DNA of 64,000 bases from Pelolinea submarina (GTDB lineage: Bacteria > Chloroflexota > Anaerolineae > Anaerolineales > Anaerolineaceae): contig NZ_AP018437.1 in assembly GCF_003966975.1 (NCBI RefSeq), positions 1,240,001 through 1,304,000 on the forward strand, given 5' to 3'. Position numbers and translations under genes: made by a program. Positions 41,433-49,826 of this stretch are shown here, piece by piece (the first letter of the stretch is position 1; each line of letters begins with the position of its first letter). A model generated the notes under the pieces. It did no database searches, had not been told where the DNA came from, and worked only from the letters and a program-made list of their open reading frames with translations.

Positions 41433-42935
41433 GTGAAAAGCATGAAAGGTAATACTCCACTGCTTGAAATGAAAGAAATATCCAAATCATTTCCAGGTGT
41501 CAAAGCATTAGATCACGTTAGTTTTGATCTCTTCCCTGGTGAAGTACATGTTTTGGTTGGTGAAAATGGAGCAGGAAAATCCACCCTGATGAAAGTTTTG
41601 GCGGGCGCGTATCCCAAAGATGAAGGCGAAATTTTCATCAATGGTGAAACCCAATCGCGCTGGAGTCCGACCGCGGCGCGCGCTCAAGGCGTGGCCATGG
41701 TTTATCAGGAATTTACCCTGCTCCCATTCCGCAGCGTGGCGGAGAATATTTTCCTGGGGCGTGAAAAAACACTGGCCGGTTTATTCTTGGATAAAGCCAG
41801 CATGCACCAGGAAGCCGGAAAAATCCTGAAGTCCATCGGTGTGGACGTTGATCCGCGGGTATCCGTGCTGGAGCTGGGTGTGGCTGAACAGCAAATGGTG
41901 GAAATTGCCAAGGCGCTTGCCATGGATGCGCGCATTCTGGTTTTGGACGAACCCACCTCCGCTTTGAGTCTGCGCGAAATTGAACAACTGTTTTCAACTG
42001 TGGCAAAGCTGAAGAAGAACGGCGTGGGAATTATCTACATTTCCCACCGTATGGAAGAACTGAAACAAATTGGCGACCGGGTGACGGTCATGCGCGATGG
42101 GCAGTTGATCGGCACACGCGAAGTGGCCGATATTACCATCGATGAGGTCATCACCATGATGATCGGCCGTGAGATTAATGAATTGTTCCCGCGTCACCAC
42201 TGCCAACCGGGTGAAGTAGCCCTTTCGGTTAAAGGGATGAAATCCGGCAAGAAAGTTAAGAACGTCAATCTGGAAGTCCATTTTGGCGAAATCGTCGGAT
42301 TGTCCGGCCTGGTGGGATCCGGGCGTACGGAGACTGCCCGGGCAATTTTCGGGCTGGATCATATGACCGCTGATGATCTTGAAATTCTGGGGAAAAAATA
42401 CAAACACATCGATCCTTCCTTGGCCGTGGATATCGGAGTTGGCTTGATACCGGAAGATCGCCGGCGTGACGGATTGTTTCCCATTCTCTCCATGGAAAAG
42501 AACTTGGTGATGGTGTGCTTGCGGAAAATATTCCCGAATGGCGTAATGAAACCATCCGTAGAGAAAAAGACCGCTACCGAATACGTGAAGAAATTTGATA
42601 TCCAGCCGCCCGCGCTTGATCGCATTGTTCATCACCTGAGCGGCGGCAACCAGCAAAAAGTGGTCATCGGAAAATGGCTGGCGGCTAAACCCAGGGTCAT
42701 CATCATCGATGAACCCACACGCGGAATTGACGTTGGCGCGAAATCGGAAGTGCATTCATTTATGGATCGACTGGCAAACTCCGGCCATGCAATCTTAATG
42801 ATTTCCTCTGAAATGCCGGAAATCCTTGGTATGAGTGATCGCATCTACGTCATGCACGAAGGCAAAGTGGCCGGTGAGTTTCCCCGGGGTACGGATTCGG
42901 AAGAAATACTTCGTTGCGCGATGGGAGTCAACTAA
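41433..42935 (+). CDS. Sugar ABC importer ATPase (RbsA/MglA-type, two ABC domains)
   Basis: A 500-aa protein with two fused ABC domains. The first has a full Walker A (GENGAGKSTLMKVL) and LVLDEPTSALS. The second has the degenerate Walker A GLVGSGRTETARA and LSGGNQQKVVIGKWLA, as usual for ribose- and galactose-type importers, where one site is weak. The start is GTG at 41433 or ATG at 41442. Its stop shares an A with the start of the first permease (TAATG). It energises uptake of the sugar bound by the lipoprotein at 45034. Confidence 0.94.
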   Translation: MKSMKGNTPLLEMKEISKSFPGVKALDHVSFDLFPGEVHVLVGENGAGKSTLMKVLAGAYPKDEGEIFINGETQSRWSPTAARAQGVAMVYQEFTLLPFRSVAENIFLGREKTLAGLFLDKASMHQEAGKILKSIGVDVDPRVSVLELGVAEQQMVEIAKALAMDARILVLDEPTSALSLREIEQLFSTVAKLKKNGVGIIYISHRMEELKQIGDRVTVMRDGQLIGTREVADITIDEVITMMIGREINELFPRHHCQPGEVALSVKGMKSGKKVKNVNLEVHFGEIVGLSGLVGSGRTETARAIFGLDHMTADDLEILGKKYKHIDPSLAVDIGVGLIPEDRRRDGLFPILSMEKNLVMVCLRKIFPNGVMKPSVEKKTATEYVKKFDIQPPALDRIVHHLSGGNQQKVVIGKWLAAKPRVIIIDEPTRGIDVGAKSEVHSFMDRLANSGHAILMISSEMPEILGMSDRIYVMHEGKVAGEFPRGTDSEEILRCAMGVN

Positions 42936-43921
42936 TGAAAGCGAATAACGGTAAACAACTTCGGCAATTTATTCTCGAAAAGGTTCCGACGGTCACCTGG
43001 ATCCTGATCGTGATGATGATTTATTTTTCAGCATCCAATTCGAATTTCCTGACATTTGCTAATGCCGCAAATCTCTGCCGGCAGGGAGCGATCCTGTTGA
43101 TCCTCTGCCTGGGCGTAATCGTTGTGAAAATCACCGGAGGCATTGAACTATCCAACGGCGCGGTGATGTCGCTTTGCGGTATGGTTTTAGCCTGGGTGAT
43201 GGTCAATATGAATATGCCGCCCTACCTGGCAATCATCATATCCATGTTGGTTGGCATCCTGTTTGGCACGCTCAACGGTATCTTCGTCACTTTCATGGGG
43301 ATTCCCTCTTTCGTTGCCACCCTGGGAACGCAGGGAATTGCCGTCGGTTTGGCGCTGGGCATGAATAACGGTAACGTGATCGGTGGATTGCCGGAAAAAT
43401 TTTCCATAATTGGAAACGACAATTTTCTCAATATTCCGATTCCTCTCTGGGCAATCATCCTGGTATTTATACTGACCAGCGTCCTGTTGAACAAAACGCC
43501 TTTTGGTGTGTATGTTTACGCTTTGGGCGGTAATGAAGAGGCTTTGAAACTCTCCGGTAAACCGGCCTGGTTGTATAAGGTGCTGGCTTACTCGTATTCC
43601 GGTTTGACGGCAGGGATCGCGGCCTGCATCCTCACATCCAGAAATATGGCGGCGCAACCCACGGTCGGCTTAGGCATGGAATTTGAAGCTTTCGCCGGCG
43701 CGGTACTGGGCGGCAGTTATATCGCCGGGAAAGGGACGGCCATGGGGGGCGTGCTGGGCGGAATCTTTATCCTGATCCTGCGCAACGGCTTGAATATTCT
43801 GGGGATTCCCACCTACTTGCAGCTGGCGATATTCGGCACGGTATTGATTACAGCAATCGTTCTGTCCACCCTGGTTGAACGGCGGGTACAAAAGATGCGC
43901 GATGAGGAGCGGGAAGAATGA
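42935..43921 (+). CDS. Ribose-type ABC importer permease 1
   Basis: A 328-aa permease of the RbsC/branched-chain-like family with about nine helices. Start at ATG 42935 within TAATG. It has the IVVKITGGIELSNGAVMSL segment and GNEEALKLSGKPAWLYKVLAY, the site that contacts the ATPase. The next permease begins inside its last codons (ATGA). It pairs with the second permease as a heterodimer, not the single permease usual for RbsC. Confidence 0.92.
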   Translation: MKANNGKQLRQFILEKVPTVTWILIVMMIYFSASNSNFLTFANAANLCRQGAILLILCLGVIVVKITGGIELSNGAVMSLCGMVLAWVMVNMNMPPYLAIIISMLVGILFGTLNGIFVTFMGIPSFVATLGTQGIAVGLALGMNNGNVIGGLPEKFSIIGNDNFLNIPIPLWAIILVFILTSVLLNKTPFGVYVYALGGNEEALKLSGKPAWLYKVLAYSYSGLTAGIAACILTSRNMAAQPTVGLGMEFEAFAGAVLGGSYIAGKGTAMGGVLGGIFILILRNGLNILGIPTYLQLAIFGTVLITAIVLSTLVERRVQKMRDEEREE

Positions 43922-44919
43922 ATAAAAAGAATAACCTTGCAGAGACTGAAATGACCGAAGATGTTCAACTTATTCATGAAAAACCCAGTATTGGAAAAAT
44001 ACTCTCCAGGTTTTCCCGGTTGGGAGCACTCCTGCTCCTGTGTATCGGCATTTCCCTGCTGAACCAGAATTTCCTGAAGGTTTCCAACCTGATCAATGTT
44101 TTTCGACAGGCTGCCCCTCAGATTGTAATTTCTCTGGGCATGACCATCGTGTTCCTGACCGGCGGGATTGACCTGTCGCTGGGCAGCGTGGTCACGATGA
44201 CCAGCGTGGTTTCGGGTTACGTACTTACCCAAACGGAATTGCCCTGGTGGTTCGCGATTATTGCCGCCATTGGCGCAGGCGCGCTTTCCGGTTTTGTCAC
44301 CGGGCAGTTAATCGCAATTGTCAAACTACCCTCGGCCGTGGCCAGTTACGGTATGTTATGGGTAGGCAGGGGATTGGCCTTTGCCATTATGGGCGCTTCG
44401 CCTTTCTTCAGTTTTCCGGATAGCTTCCGCTATCTTGGACGCGGCTACTTATTAGGAATCCCAATGCCGATATGGATTGTGGCAATTATCGCGCTGATTA
44501 TGGGATGGTTCCTGAAATACACCACCCTGGGAAGAAGTCTTTACGCCATCGGCGCTAACCCGCATGCCGCGCGTGCTTCGGGCATCAAATTATCCAGAAC
44601 ACTGGTCAGCGCTTACATTATCAGCGGTATGCTGGCAGCCATTGGCGGCATCATTCTGGCGGCGCGTTTGAACGCGGTTGACCAGGATATGGGCGCTTCC
44701 TTCTTGTTGCCGGCCATTGCCAGCCCCGTTATGGGCGGAACAAGCATGGCGGGCGGCCAGGGCGGTGTGGCCGGGACCATTATCGGTTCATTGATCATGA
44801 TTATTGTCACCAATGGAATGAATTTATTGGGGATCAACTCCCTTTGGCAGCAGCTTGTCACAGGAATAGTAGTGGTCCTCTCGGTTTGGCTGGATGTCAT
44901 TATGAGGAAACGAAATTAA
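43918..44919 (+). CDS. Ribose-type ABC importer permease 2
   Basis: A 333-aa permease homologous to the preceding one, with a longer charged N-terminus. It has VFLTGGIDLSLGSVVTM and YAIGANPHAARASGIKLSRTLVSAYI, the ATPase-contact loop of this family. The four-base overlap with permease 1 implies coupled translation and a heterodimeric channel. A 114-base gap follows before the binding-protein gene. Confidence 0.93.
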   Translation: MNKKNNLAETEMTEDVQLIHEKPSIGKILSRFSRLGALLLLCIGISLLNQNFLKVSNLINVFRQAAPQIVISLGMTIVFLTGGIDLSLGSVVTMTSVVSGYVLTQTELPWWFAIIAAIGAGALSGFVTGQLIAIVKLPSAVASYGMLWVGRGLAFAIMGASPFFSFPDSFRYLGRGYLLGIPMPIWIVAIIALIMGWFLKYTTLGRSLYAIGANPHAARASGIKLSRTLVSAYIISGMLAAIGGIILAARLNAVDQDMGASFLLPAIASPVMGGTSMAGGQGGVAGTIIGSLIMIIVTNGMNLLGINSLWQQLVTGIVVVLSVWLDVIMRKRN

Positions 44920-45033
44920 CCTGCGTATGCATCGACGGTTTAAATTTTGATTGAGGAGGTGTTTATAAGACGTGAGAACAGTAATGCTTTAGGTTGTTGC
45001 TAAATAAAAATAGGTTTATTAAAGGAGAATTAG

Positions 45034-46074
45034 ATGAAAAAAGTAAGATTACTTTCAATAATCGCTTTGGTGATTGCTTTCAGTGTATTGGTGTCAGCCT
45101 GCCAACCGGCAGCCGCAGCCGAAGAAGCTGCCCCGGCCGAGGAAGCTGCGGTTGAAGAAGCCGCCCCCGCGGAAGATGCAGCGGCAGAAGAAGCTGCCCC
45201 AGCTGAAGCCCTGACCTTTGGTCTGGTGACCAAAGCCTTGAACAATCCTTTCTGGGAAATGGTTCACGAAGGCTCATTGAAAGTTGCCGAAGCAAACAAC
45301 GTCGAGCTGCTCTACCTGGCTCCCACAAAAGCGAACAACCTGGAAGAACAAACCCGCCTGGTCGATGATCTCATTGCGAAAAAGGTTGACGGCATTGTGT
45401 TAGTCCCCGTAGATTCCACCGGTATTGTGCCCGCCATCGAGCGCGCGAACGAAGCTGGAATTCCGGTTGCATTGGCCAACACCAACGCTGCTGGCGGTGA
45501 AGTGATCACCTTCTCGGCAGTTGAGAACTACGAAGCTATGAAGATTCTGGCAGAGTATGCTATGGAAACCCTGGGTGGAACCGGCAAGGTCATCATCCTG
45601 GAAGGTACCGCTGGCGCACAGACAGCTATCGACCGCAAAGCCGGTGTGGATGACACCATTGCCAACTATCCCGACATCGAAGTCCTGGCTTCCCAGACCG
45701 CTGATTTCCAACGCGCGCAGGGTTTAACCGTAATGGAAAACCTGCTGCAAGCTTACCCCGAAATCGACGCTGTGATTGCGTGCAACGACGAAATGGCATT
45801 AGGTGCTGTTGAGGCGTTGGATGCAGCCGGCCGCTTGGGCGACACGATGGTATTCGGCTTTGACGGCAACAACGATGCTTTGAAGGCCGTGTCTGAAGAT
45901 CGCATGGTTGCTACCTGCTTCCAGAATCCTGAGATGCAGGGCGGCGATGCGGTTCAGGCGCTGATCGATTACATCGCCGGCAAGGAAGTTCCTGCCCGCA
46001 TTCAGACCACAGCTATCCTGGTGACCAAAGACAATATTGCCGATTTCGCTGACAAGATTGCTGCGGCACAGTAA
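45034..46074 (+). CDS. Sugar-binding lipoprotein of the ABC importer (periplasmic-binding type 1)
   Basis: A 346-aa lipoprotein with AAAGGAG before its ATG and lipobox LVSAC. After Cys comes a linker of repeated Ala/Glu units (EEAAPAE, three near copies). The binding domain (from about residue 60) is ribose/inositol type: TFGLVTKALNNPFW, DGIVLVPVDSTGIVPAI, IACNDEMALGAVEAL and FGFDGNNDALKAV. Conserved Asp and Asn at the ligand cleft fit a polyol or pyranose ligand. The separate start and following hairpin suggest higher expression than the permeases. Confidence 0.93.
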   Translation: MKKVRLLSIIALVIAFSVLVSACQPAAAAEEAAPAEEAAVEEAAPAEDAAAEEAAPAEALTFGLVTKALNNPFWEMVHEGSLKVAEANNVELLYLAPTKANNLEEQTRLVDDLIAKKVDGIVLVPVDSTGIVPAIERANEAGIPVALANTNAAGGEVITFSAVENYEAMKILAEYAMETLGGTGKVIILEGTAGAQTAIDRKAGVDDTIANYPDIEVLASQTADFQRAQGLTVMENLLQAYPEIDAVIACNDEMALGAVEALDAAGRLGDTMVFGFDGNNDALKAVSEDRMVATCFQNPEMQGGDAVQALIDYIAGKEVPARIQTTAILVTKDNIADFADKIAAAQ

Positions 46075-46112
46075 AGACACCCTTTTATTTATCGGTTGAA
46101 ATGTTAGTGATT

Positions 46113-46141
46113 GGGCTGCCGGAAGGAAATTCCGGCAGCCC
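46113..46141 (+). terminator. Perfect 12-bp stem-loop after the binding-protein gene
   Basis: GGGCTGCCGGAA and TTCCGGCAGCCC flank a five-base loop. No T-run follows, so it more likely stabilises the binding-protein transcript or slows polymerase than ends transcription fully. Confidence 0.65.
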
Positions 46142-46236
46142 CGAAAAAGGAGGTTCCAGCGACCATCTGACAATTCCACAGGCAAAGTAATTTGCTTGTC
46201 ATTTCTTACTGCCCATCTCAACACAAATAATAAAAA

Positions 46237-46266
46237 TTGACAGTAGTTAACTGAGAACGGAATTAT
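46237..46266 (+). promoter_or_regulatory. Possible internal promoter before the isomerase gene
   Basis: TTGACA at 46237-46242, an 18-bp spacer and AATTAT at 46261-46266 (four of six -10 bases). It could drive the enzyme genes separately from the importer. Confidence 0.4.
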
Positions 46267-46321
46267 CAACGGCTGGATCGCCCAGCTGTTATTGGAAGTT
46301 GCATTAAAGGAGGCAGGTCCA

Positions 46322-47143
46322 ATGAGTCTAAAAAATCAGGCAGGAGTTGCGCTTTCTCCCCGCCCATCCCGTTTTGGCCCCTTACTGTTCGCGGGCCGTT
46401 TGGAACAGGGCCTGGAGCAAGCCAGTGCCCTGGGTTTCCCCTACGTAGAATTAAGCATCCGGGCGGTGGATGACGTCCAACCCCAGGAATTGAATAAAAA
46501 AGTAGAAGATTTAAATTTGAAAATTTCGGCGCTGGCCACCGGCCAGGCCTGTTTGTTTGATTGTTTGTGCCTGGGTTCAGACCAGGACCAGAAGCGCGAA
46601 AACGCGGTGGCGCATTTCAGGGGCATTACCCAGCTCGCCAAAGACATTCATTCCGAAGCCGTCATTATTGGGGGCATCCGCGGCCTGCTGGCCGGGAACG
46701 GTGAAACCCTGGATGAGAATTATGCCAAGGGTGTTGCGGCTATTCGCGCCTGTGCGGAATGGACTGATGAACTGGGAATCCAGCTTTTAATCGAGCCCAT
46801 CAATCGCTACGAGATGAACTGGATCCTCACGGCAAAGCAAGGACTGGAATTTCTCAACGATGTCGGTGTGGACTCAGTCAAATTGCTGCTGGATACCTTT
46901 CACATGAATATTGAGGAACTGGATACGATGGCGGCACTGGAACAAACCGGTGAGCGTTTGGGATACGTCCATTTTGCCGACAACACGCGCCAGGCGCCCG
47001 GCACCGGGCAGATTGATTTCGATGCCATCCTGGAAAAATTGGAAGAGATGGATTATCGCGGCCCGGTAGTGGCGGAGATTCTACCCTTGCCGGATGACGT
47101 CACGGCCATCGGCAAGACGGCTGCTTTTTGGCAGCAGCGATAA
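46322..47143 (+). CDS. TIM-barrel sugar isomerase/epimerase (AP-endonuclease-2 family), IolO-like
   Basis: Start at the ATG at 46322 with AAAGGAGG eight bases upstream. The 273-aa barrel shows conserved metal ligands of sugar-phosphate isomerase/epimerase enzymes: Glu in LLIEPINRYE, Asp/His in LLLDTFHMNIEE, His in YVHFADNTRQAPG, Glu in VVAEILPLP. The family includes 5-dehydro-L-gluconate epimerase (IolO), 2-keto-myo-inositol isomerase and tagatose epimerase. Beside IolM- and IolN-like genes, an IolO-like epimerisation giving tagaturonate is the leading guess. Confidence 0.82.
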   Translation: MSLKNQAGVALSPRPSRFGPLLFAGRLEQGLEQASALGFPYVELSIRAVDDVQPQELNKKVEDLNLKISALATGQACLFDCLCLGSDQDQKRENAVAHFRGITQLAKDIHSEAVIIGGIRGLLAGNGETLDENYAKGVAAIRACAEWTDELGIQLLIEPINRYEMNWILTAKQGLEFLNDVGVDSVKLLLDTFHMNIEELDTMAALEQTGERLGYVHFADNTRQAPGTGQIDFDAILEKLEEMDYRGPVVAEILPLPDDVTAIGKTAAFWQQR

Positions 47144-47191
47144 TCGCCATGAAATTACTGGTTGAAACAAAAGAAAAGGAGCGTGAATAAA

Positions 47192-48283
47192 ATGACAGCA
47201 AGTTATAAAAGCCCGTTACATCAAATGGTCAACACGACCAAGACGGACCTGTGGAATGACTCCTGTTCGGTGGAAGAATTGACTTATTCCATCAGTCATG
47301 GAGCCGTGGGAGCGACCTCCAACCCGACCATTGTATTTAATGTGATCAAGCAGGAAATGCATTTGTGGAAAGATCGCATCCATGAGGTAATTGACCGGAA
47401 TCCGGACTGGACCGAGGTTGAGATTACCTGGAAAATATTTGAGGAGATAGGAGCCAAGGGCGCCAGTCTGCTGTTGCCCGTCTTTAAGCGGGAGGAAGGC
47501 CGCAAAGGACGCCTGTCCGTGCAGACCAATCCGGCTAATTATCGCAACGCACCTGCGCTGGTTGAACAAGCCGTTCACTTTAACGGTCTGGCTCCCAATA
47601 TACAGGTCAAAATTCCGGTCACCAAAGCCGGTATTCAGGCTATCGAAGAAGTCACTTACCAGGGCGCCAATATCAATGCCACGGTATGTTTCACAGTGCC
47701 GCAGGCCGTCGCGGTGGCGGAAGCGGTGGAACGCGGCTTGAAGCGCCGTGAAGCGGAAGGCAAATCCACCGCGGATATGTACCCGGTCTGTACGATCATG
47801 GTTGGGCGTACGGATGATTGGATTAAAGTGATTGCCAAACGCGATGGCATTATCACCGACCCATATATCATGGATTGGGCCGGCATTGCCTGTATGAAGA
47901 AGGCTTACGGCATCTTCCAGGAACGCAAGTACCGCACGCGCCTGCTTTCAGCGGCTTACCGCCATCACATGCACTGGTCGGAGCTGATCGGCGGCGACCT
48001 GATTCAGACTATCCCCTATAAATGGCAGGTGCTTTTCAACGCCTCTGATATCGAAGTCAAGGAGCGCATGGATAATCCGGTTGCTCCCGAAATTCTGGAG
48101 GGGCTTCTGACTCATTTTGAGGATTTCAAAAAAGCCTATGATGAAAATGGCCTCAGTTTGAAAGAGTTCGATACTTACGGTGCGACTGTGCGCACGCTGC
48201 GCGGCTTCACCAATTCCTATCACGAATTACAGGCCGTGATCCGCGATTTCATGCTGCCCAACCCGGACGAAAAGAAGGCCTGA
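47192..48283 (+). CDS. Transaldolase-family protein
   Basis: Start at the ATG at 47192 with AAGGAG upstream. The 363-aa protein has the transaldolase pattern GAVGATSNPTIVFN and the Schiff-base Lys K140 in NIQVKIPVTKAG, plus INATVCFTVPQA. Transaldolases move a dihydroxyacetone unit from a ketose to an aldehyde such as glyceraldehyde 3-phosphate. It is longer than TalB-type enzymes and the first active-site motif reads LWNDSCS, so it is probably not the housekeeping enzyme. Its operon suggests cleavage of a ketose with an acid group. The ALDH gene starts two bases after its stop. Confidence 0.85.
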   Translation: MTASYKSPLHQMVNTTKTDLWNDSCSVEELTYSISHGAVGATSNPTIVFNVIKQEMHLWKDRIHEVIDRNPDWTEVEITWKIFEEIGAKGASLLLPVFKREEGRKGRLSVQTNPANYRNAPALVEQAVHFNGLAPNIQVKIPVTKAGIQAIEEVTYQGANINATVCFTVPQAVAVAEAVERGLKRREAEGKSTADMYPVCTIMVGRTDDWIKVIAKRDGIITDPYIMDWAGIACMKKAYGIFQERKYRTRLLSAAYRHHMHWSELIGGDLIQTIPYKWQVLFNASDIEVKERMDNPVAPEILEGLLTHFEDFKKAYDENGLSLKEFDTYGATVRTLRGFTNSYHELQAVIRDFMLPNPDEKKA

Positions 48284-48284
48284 A

Positions 48285-49670
48285 ATGGAACAGAGCATTG
48301 ATGAATTAATTGAGCGTGCTCGGAAAGCTCAGCAGGAAATTGAATTCTGGCCGCAGGAGAAAGTGGATCTGATGGTGGCCGCGGTGGCCTGGGAAACCTA
48401 TAAACCCGAAGTTGTCCAAAAAATTGCCCGCCTGGCGGTGGAAGAGACCGGCATGGGTTTGTACGAGCATAAGTTGCTCAAACACCAAAAGAAAACACTG
48501 GGCACTTTACGCGACATGCAGGGCGTCAAGACCGTAGGCGTTATTGAGGAAATCCCGGAAAAAGGGCTGATCAAAATTGCCAAACCGGTCGGCGTGATCG
48601 GCGCGCTGACGCCTGTCACCAATTGTGAAGCGACCTTCCCGGCCAAGGCTTTACCGGCATTGAAGTGCCGCAATGCCATCATTTTTGCGCCGCATCCGCA
48701 TGCTAAAAAGACCGCGGCGCTGGTGGTGGAAACGCTGCGGGCGGGCCTGGCCAAGGTCGGCGTCCCGCTGGATTTGATCCAGACCATCAAGGAACCTTCC
48801 ATCGACCTTTCCAAGGAGCTGATGAGTAAGGTGGATCTGGTGGTTGCTACCGGCGGCGGGCCCATGGTCAAATCGGCCTATTCCAGCGGCACACCGGCCT
48901 ACGGTGTGGGCGCGGGGAATGCCGTGGTGATTGTGGATGAAACCGCCGACCTGCAGGCTGCGGCGGAAAAGATTTTCCAGGGCAAGACATTCGATAATGC
49001 CACTTCCTGCTCATCCGAAAATTCTGTCGCGCTGCAAGCCGGCATCTACGACCAGATGATTGCCAACCTGAAAGCACAGGGCGGGTATTGGTGTAATGAA
49101 TCCGAACGTGAATTGCTCAAACAGACCATGTGGCCGGATGGGGTGCATCTGAATAAAGGAATCGTCGCCCAGCCGGTGATGAAGATTGCCGAACTGGCCG
49201 GGTTGAAAGTACCGGAAGGCACCACTTTCTTGATGGTAGCCGGCAAGCATGTAGGCAACGATGACCCATTCTGCAAAGAAAAATTGTCTCTGGTGTTGAC
49301 CGTTTGGAAATATGAAGATTTTGAAGAAGCCATCCAACTGGTGGAAAATATTACCGCGTTGAACGGCCGCGGCCATTCCTGCGGCATTCATTCGACCAAC
49401 GACGCGCATATTTTGGAATTGGGTACGCGCGCCAAGGTCAGCCGTATGATGGTCAACCAGGCGCACAGCCTGGGCAACAGCGGCAACTATAACAACGGCA
49501 TGCCTTTTACTTTGACGCTGGGGTGCGGAACCTGGGGAGGGAACATCACCACGGAAAACCTGCATTGGAAGCATTTCATGAATGTGACATGGGTCTCCAA
49601 ACCGATTGAACCGGTTGTACCGAACGAGGAGGAGCTATTCGCGGAAGTCTGGCGGCAGTTTGGAAAATAA
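48285..49670 (+). CDS. CoA-acylating-type aldehyde dehydrogenase
   Basis: A 461-aa aldehyde dehydrogenase with catalytic C242 in NATSCSSENS. The TPVTNCEATFPAKALPALK segment and the C-terminal GTWGGNITTENLHWKHFMNVTWV resemble CoA-acylating enzymes: AdhE/EutE and sulfoacetaldehyde dehydrogenases. Such enzymes convert an aldehyde to acyl-CoA with NAD+ and CoA. The substrate is unknown; a small acidic aldehyde formed by the transaldolase fits. Its ATG lies one base after the transaldolase stop, so the pair is translationally coupled. Confidence 0.85.
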   Translation: MEQSIDELIERARKAQQEIEFWPQEKVDLMVAAVAWETYKPEVVQKIARLAVEETGMGLYEHKLLKHQKKTLGTLRDMQGVKTVGVIEEIPEKGLIKIAKPVGVIGALTPVTNCEATFPAKALPALKCRNAIIFAPHPHAKKTAALVVETLRAGLAKVGVPLDLIQTIKEPSIDLSKELMSKVDLVVATGGGPMVKSAYSSGTPAYGVGAGNAVVIVDETADLQAAAEKIFQGKTFDNATSCSSENSVALQAGIYDQMIANLKAQGGYWCNESERELLKQTMWPDGVHLNKGIVAQPVMKIAELAGLKVPEGTTFLMVAGKHVGNDDPFCKEKLSLVLTVWKYEDFEEAIQLVENITALNGRGHSCGIHSTNDAHILELGTRAKVSRMMVNQAHSLGNSGNYNNGMPFTLTLGCGTWGGNITTENLHWKHFMNVTWVSKPIEPVVPNEEELFAEVWRQFGK

Positions 49671-49722
49671 CAGTAAGGCTGGATTGAACACGTATGGCTT
49701 CCGGGCAACCGGTTAAAGTGAC

Positions 49723-49772
49723 AATCCCACTTGATAGCCTTTTTTTTGTAGTTTTCATTATCAAGTGGGATT
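49723..49772. repeat. Long stem-loop between the ALDH and EIIC genes
   Basis: AATCCCACTTGATA and TATCAAGTGGGATT are perfect 14-bp arms around a 22-base loop with eight T residues. It could be a terminator or regulatory hairpin within the operon, or a small mobile palindrome. Confidence 0.6.
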
Positions 49773-49826
49773 TGTGTATATCGGCACTGTAATGGTATCT
49801 TTACGCTAAAAATAAAGGGAACAATC

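Noticed and set aside
44940..45033. GGAGGT followed by short frames upstream of the sugar-binding lipoprotein gene
   Set aside because: Only 6-14 codons with no attenuator hairpin or regulatory codon bias; probably untranslated leader.
45110..45215. Repeated Ala/Glu coding units considered as a microsatellite or mobile repeat
   Set aside because: In frame and explained as the flexible linker after the lipoprotein Cys.
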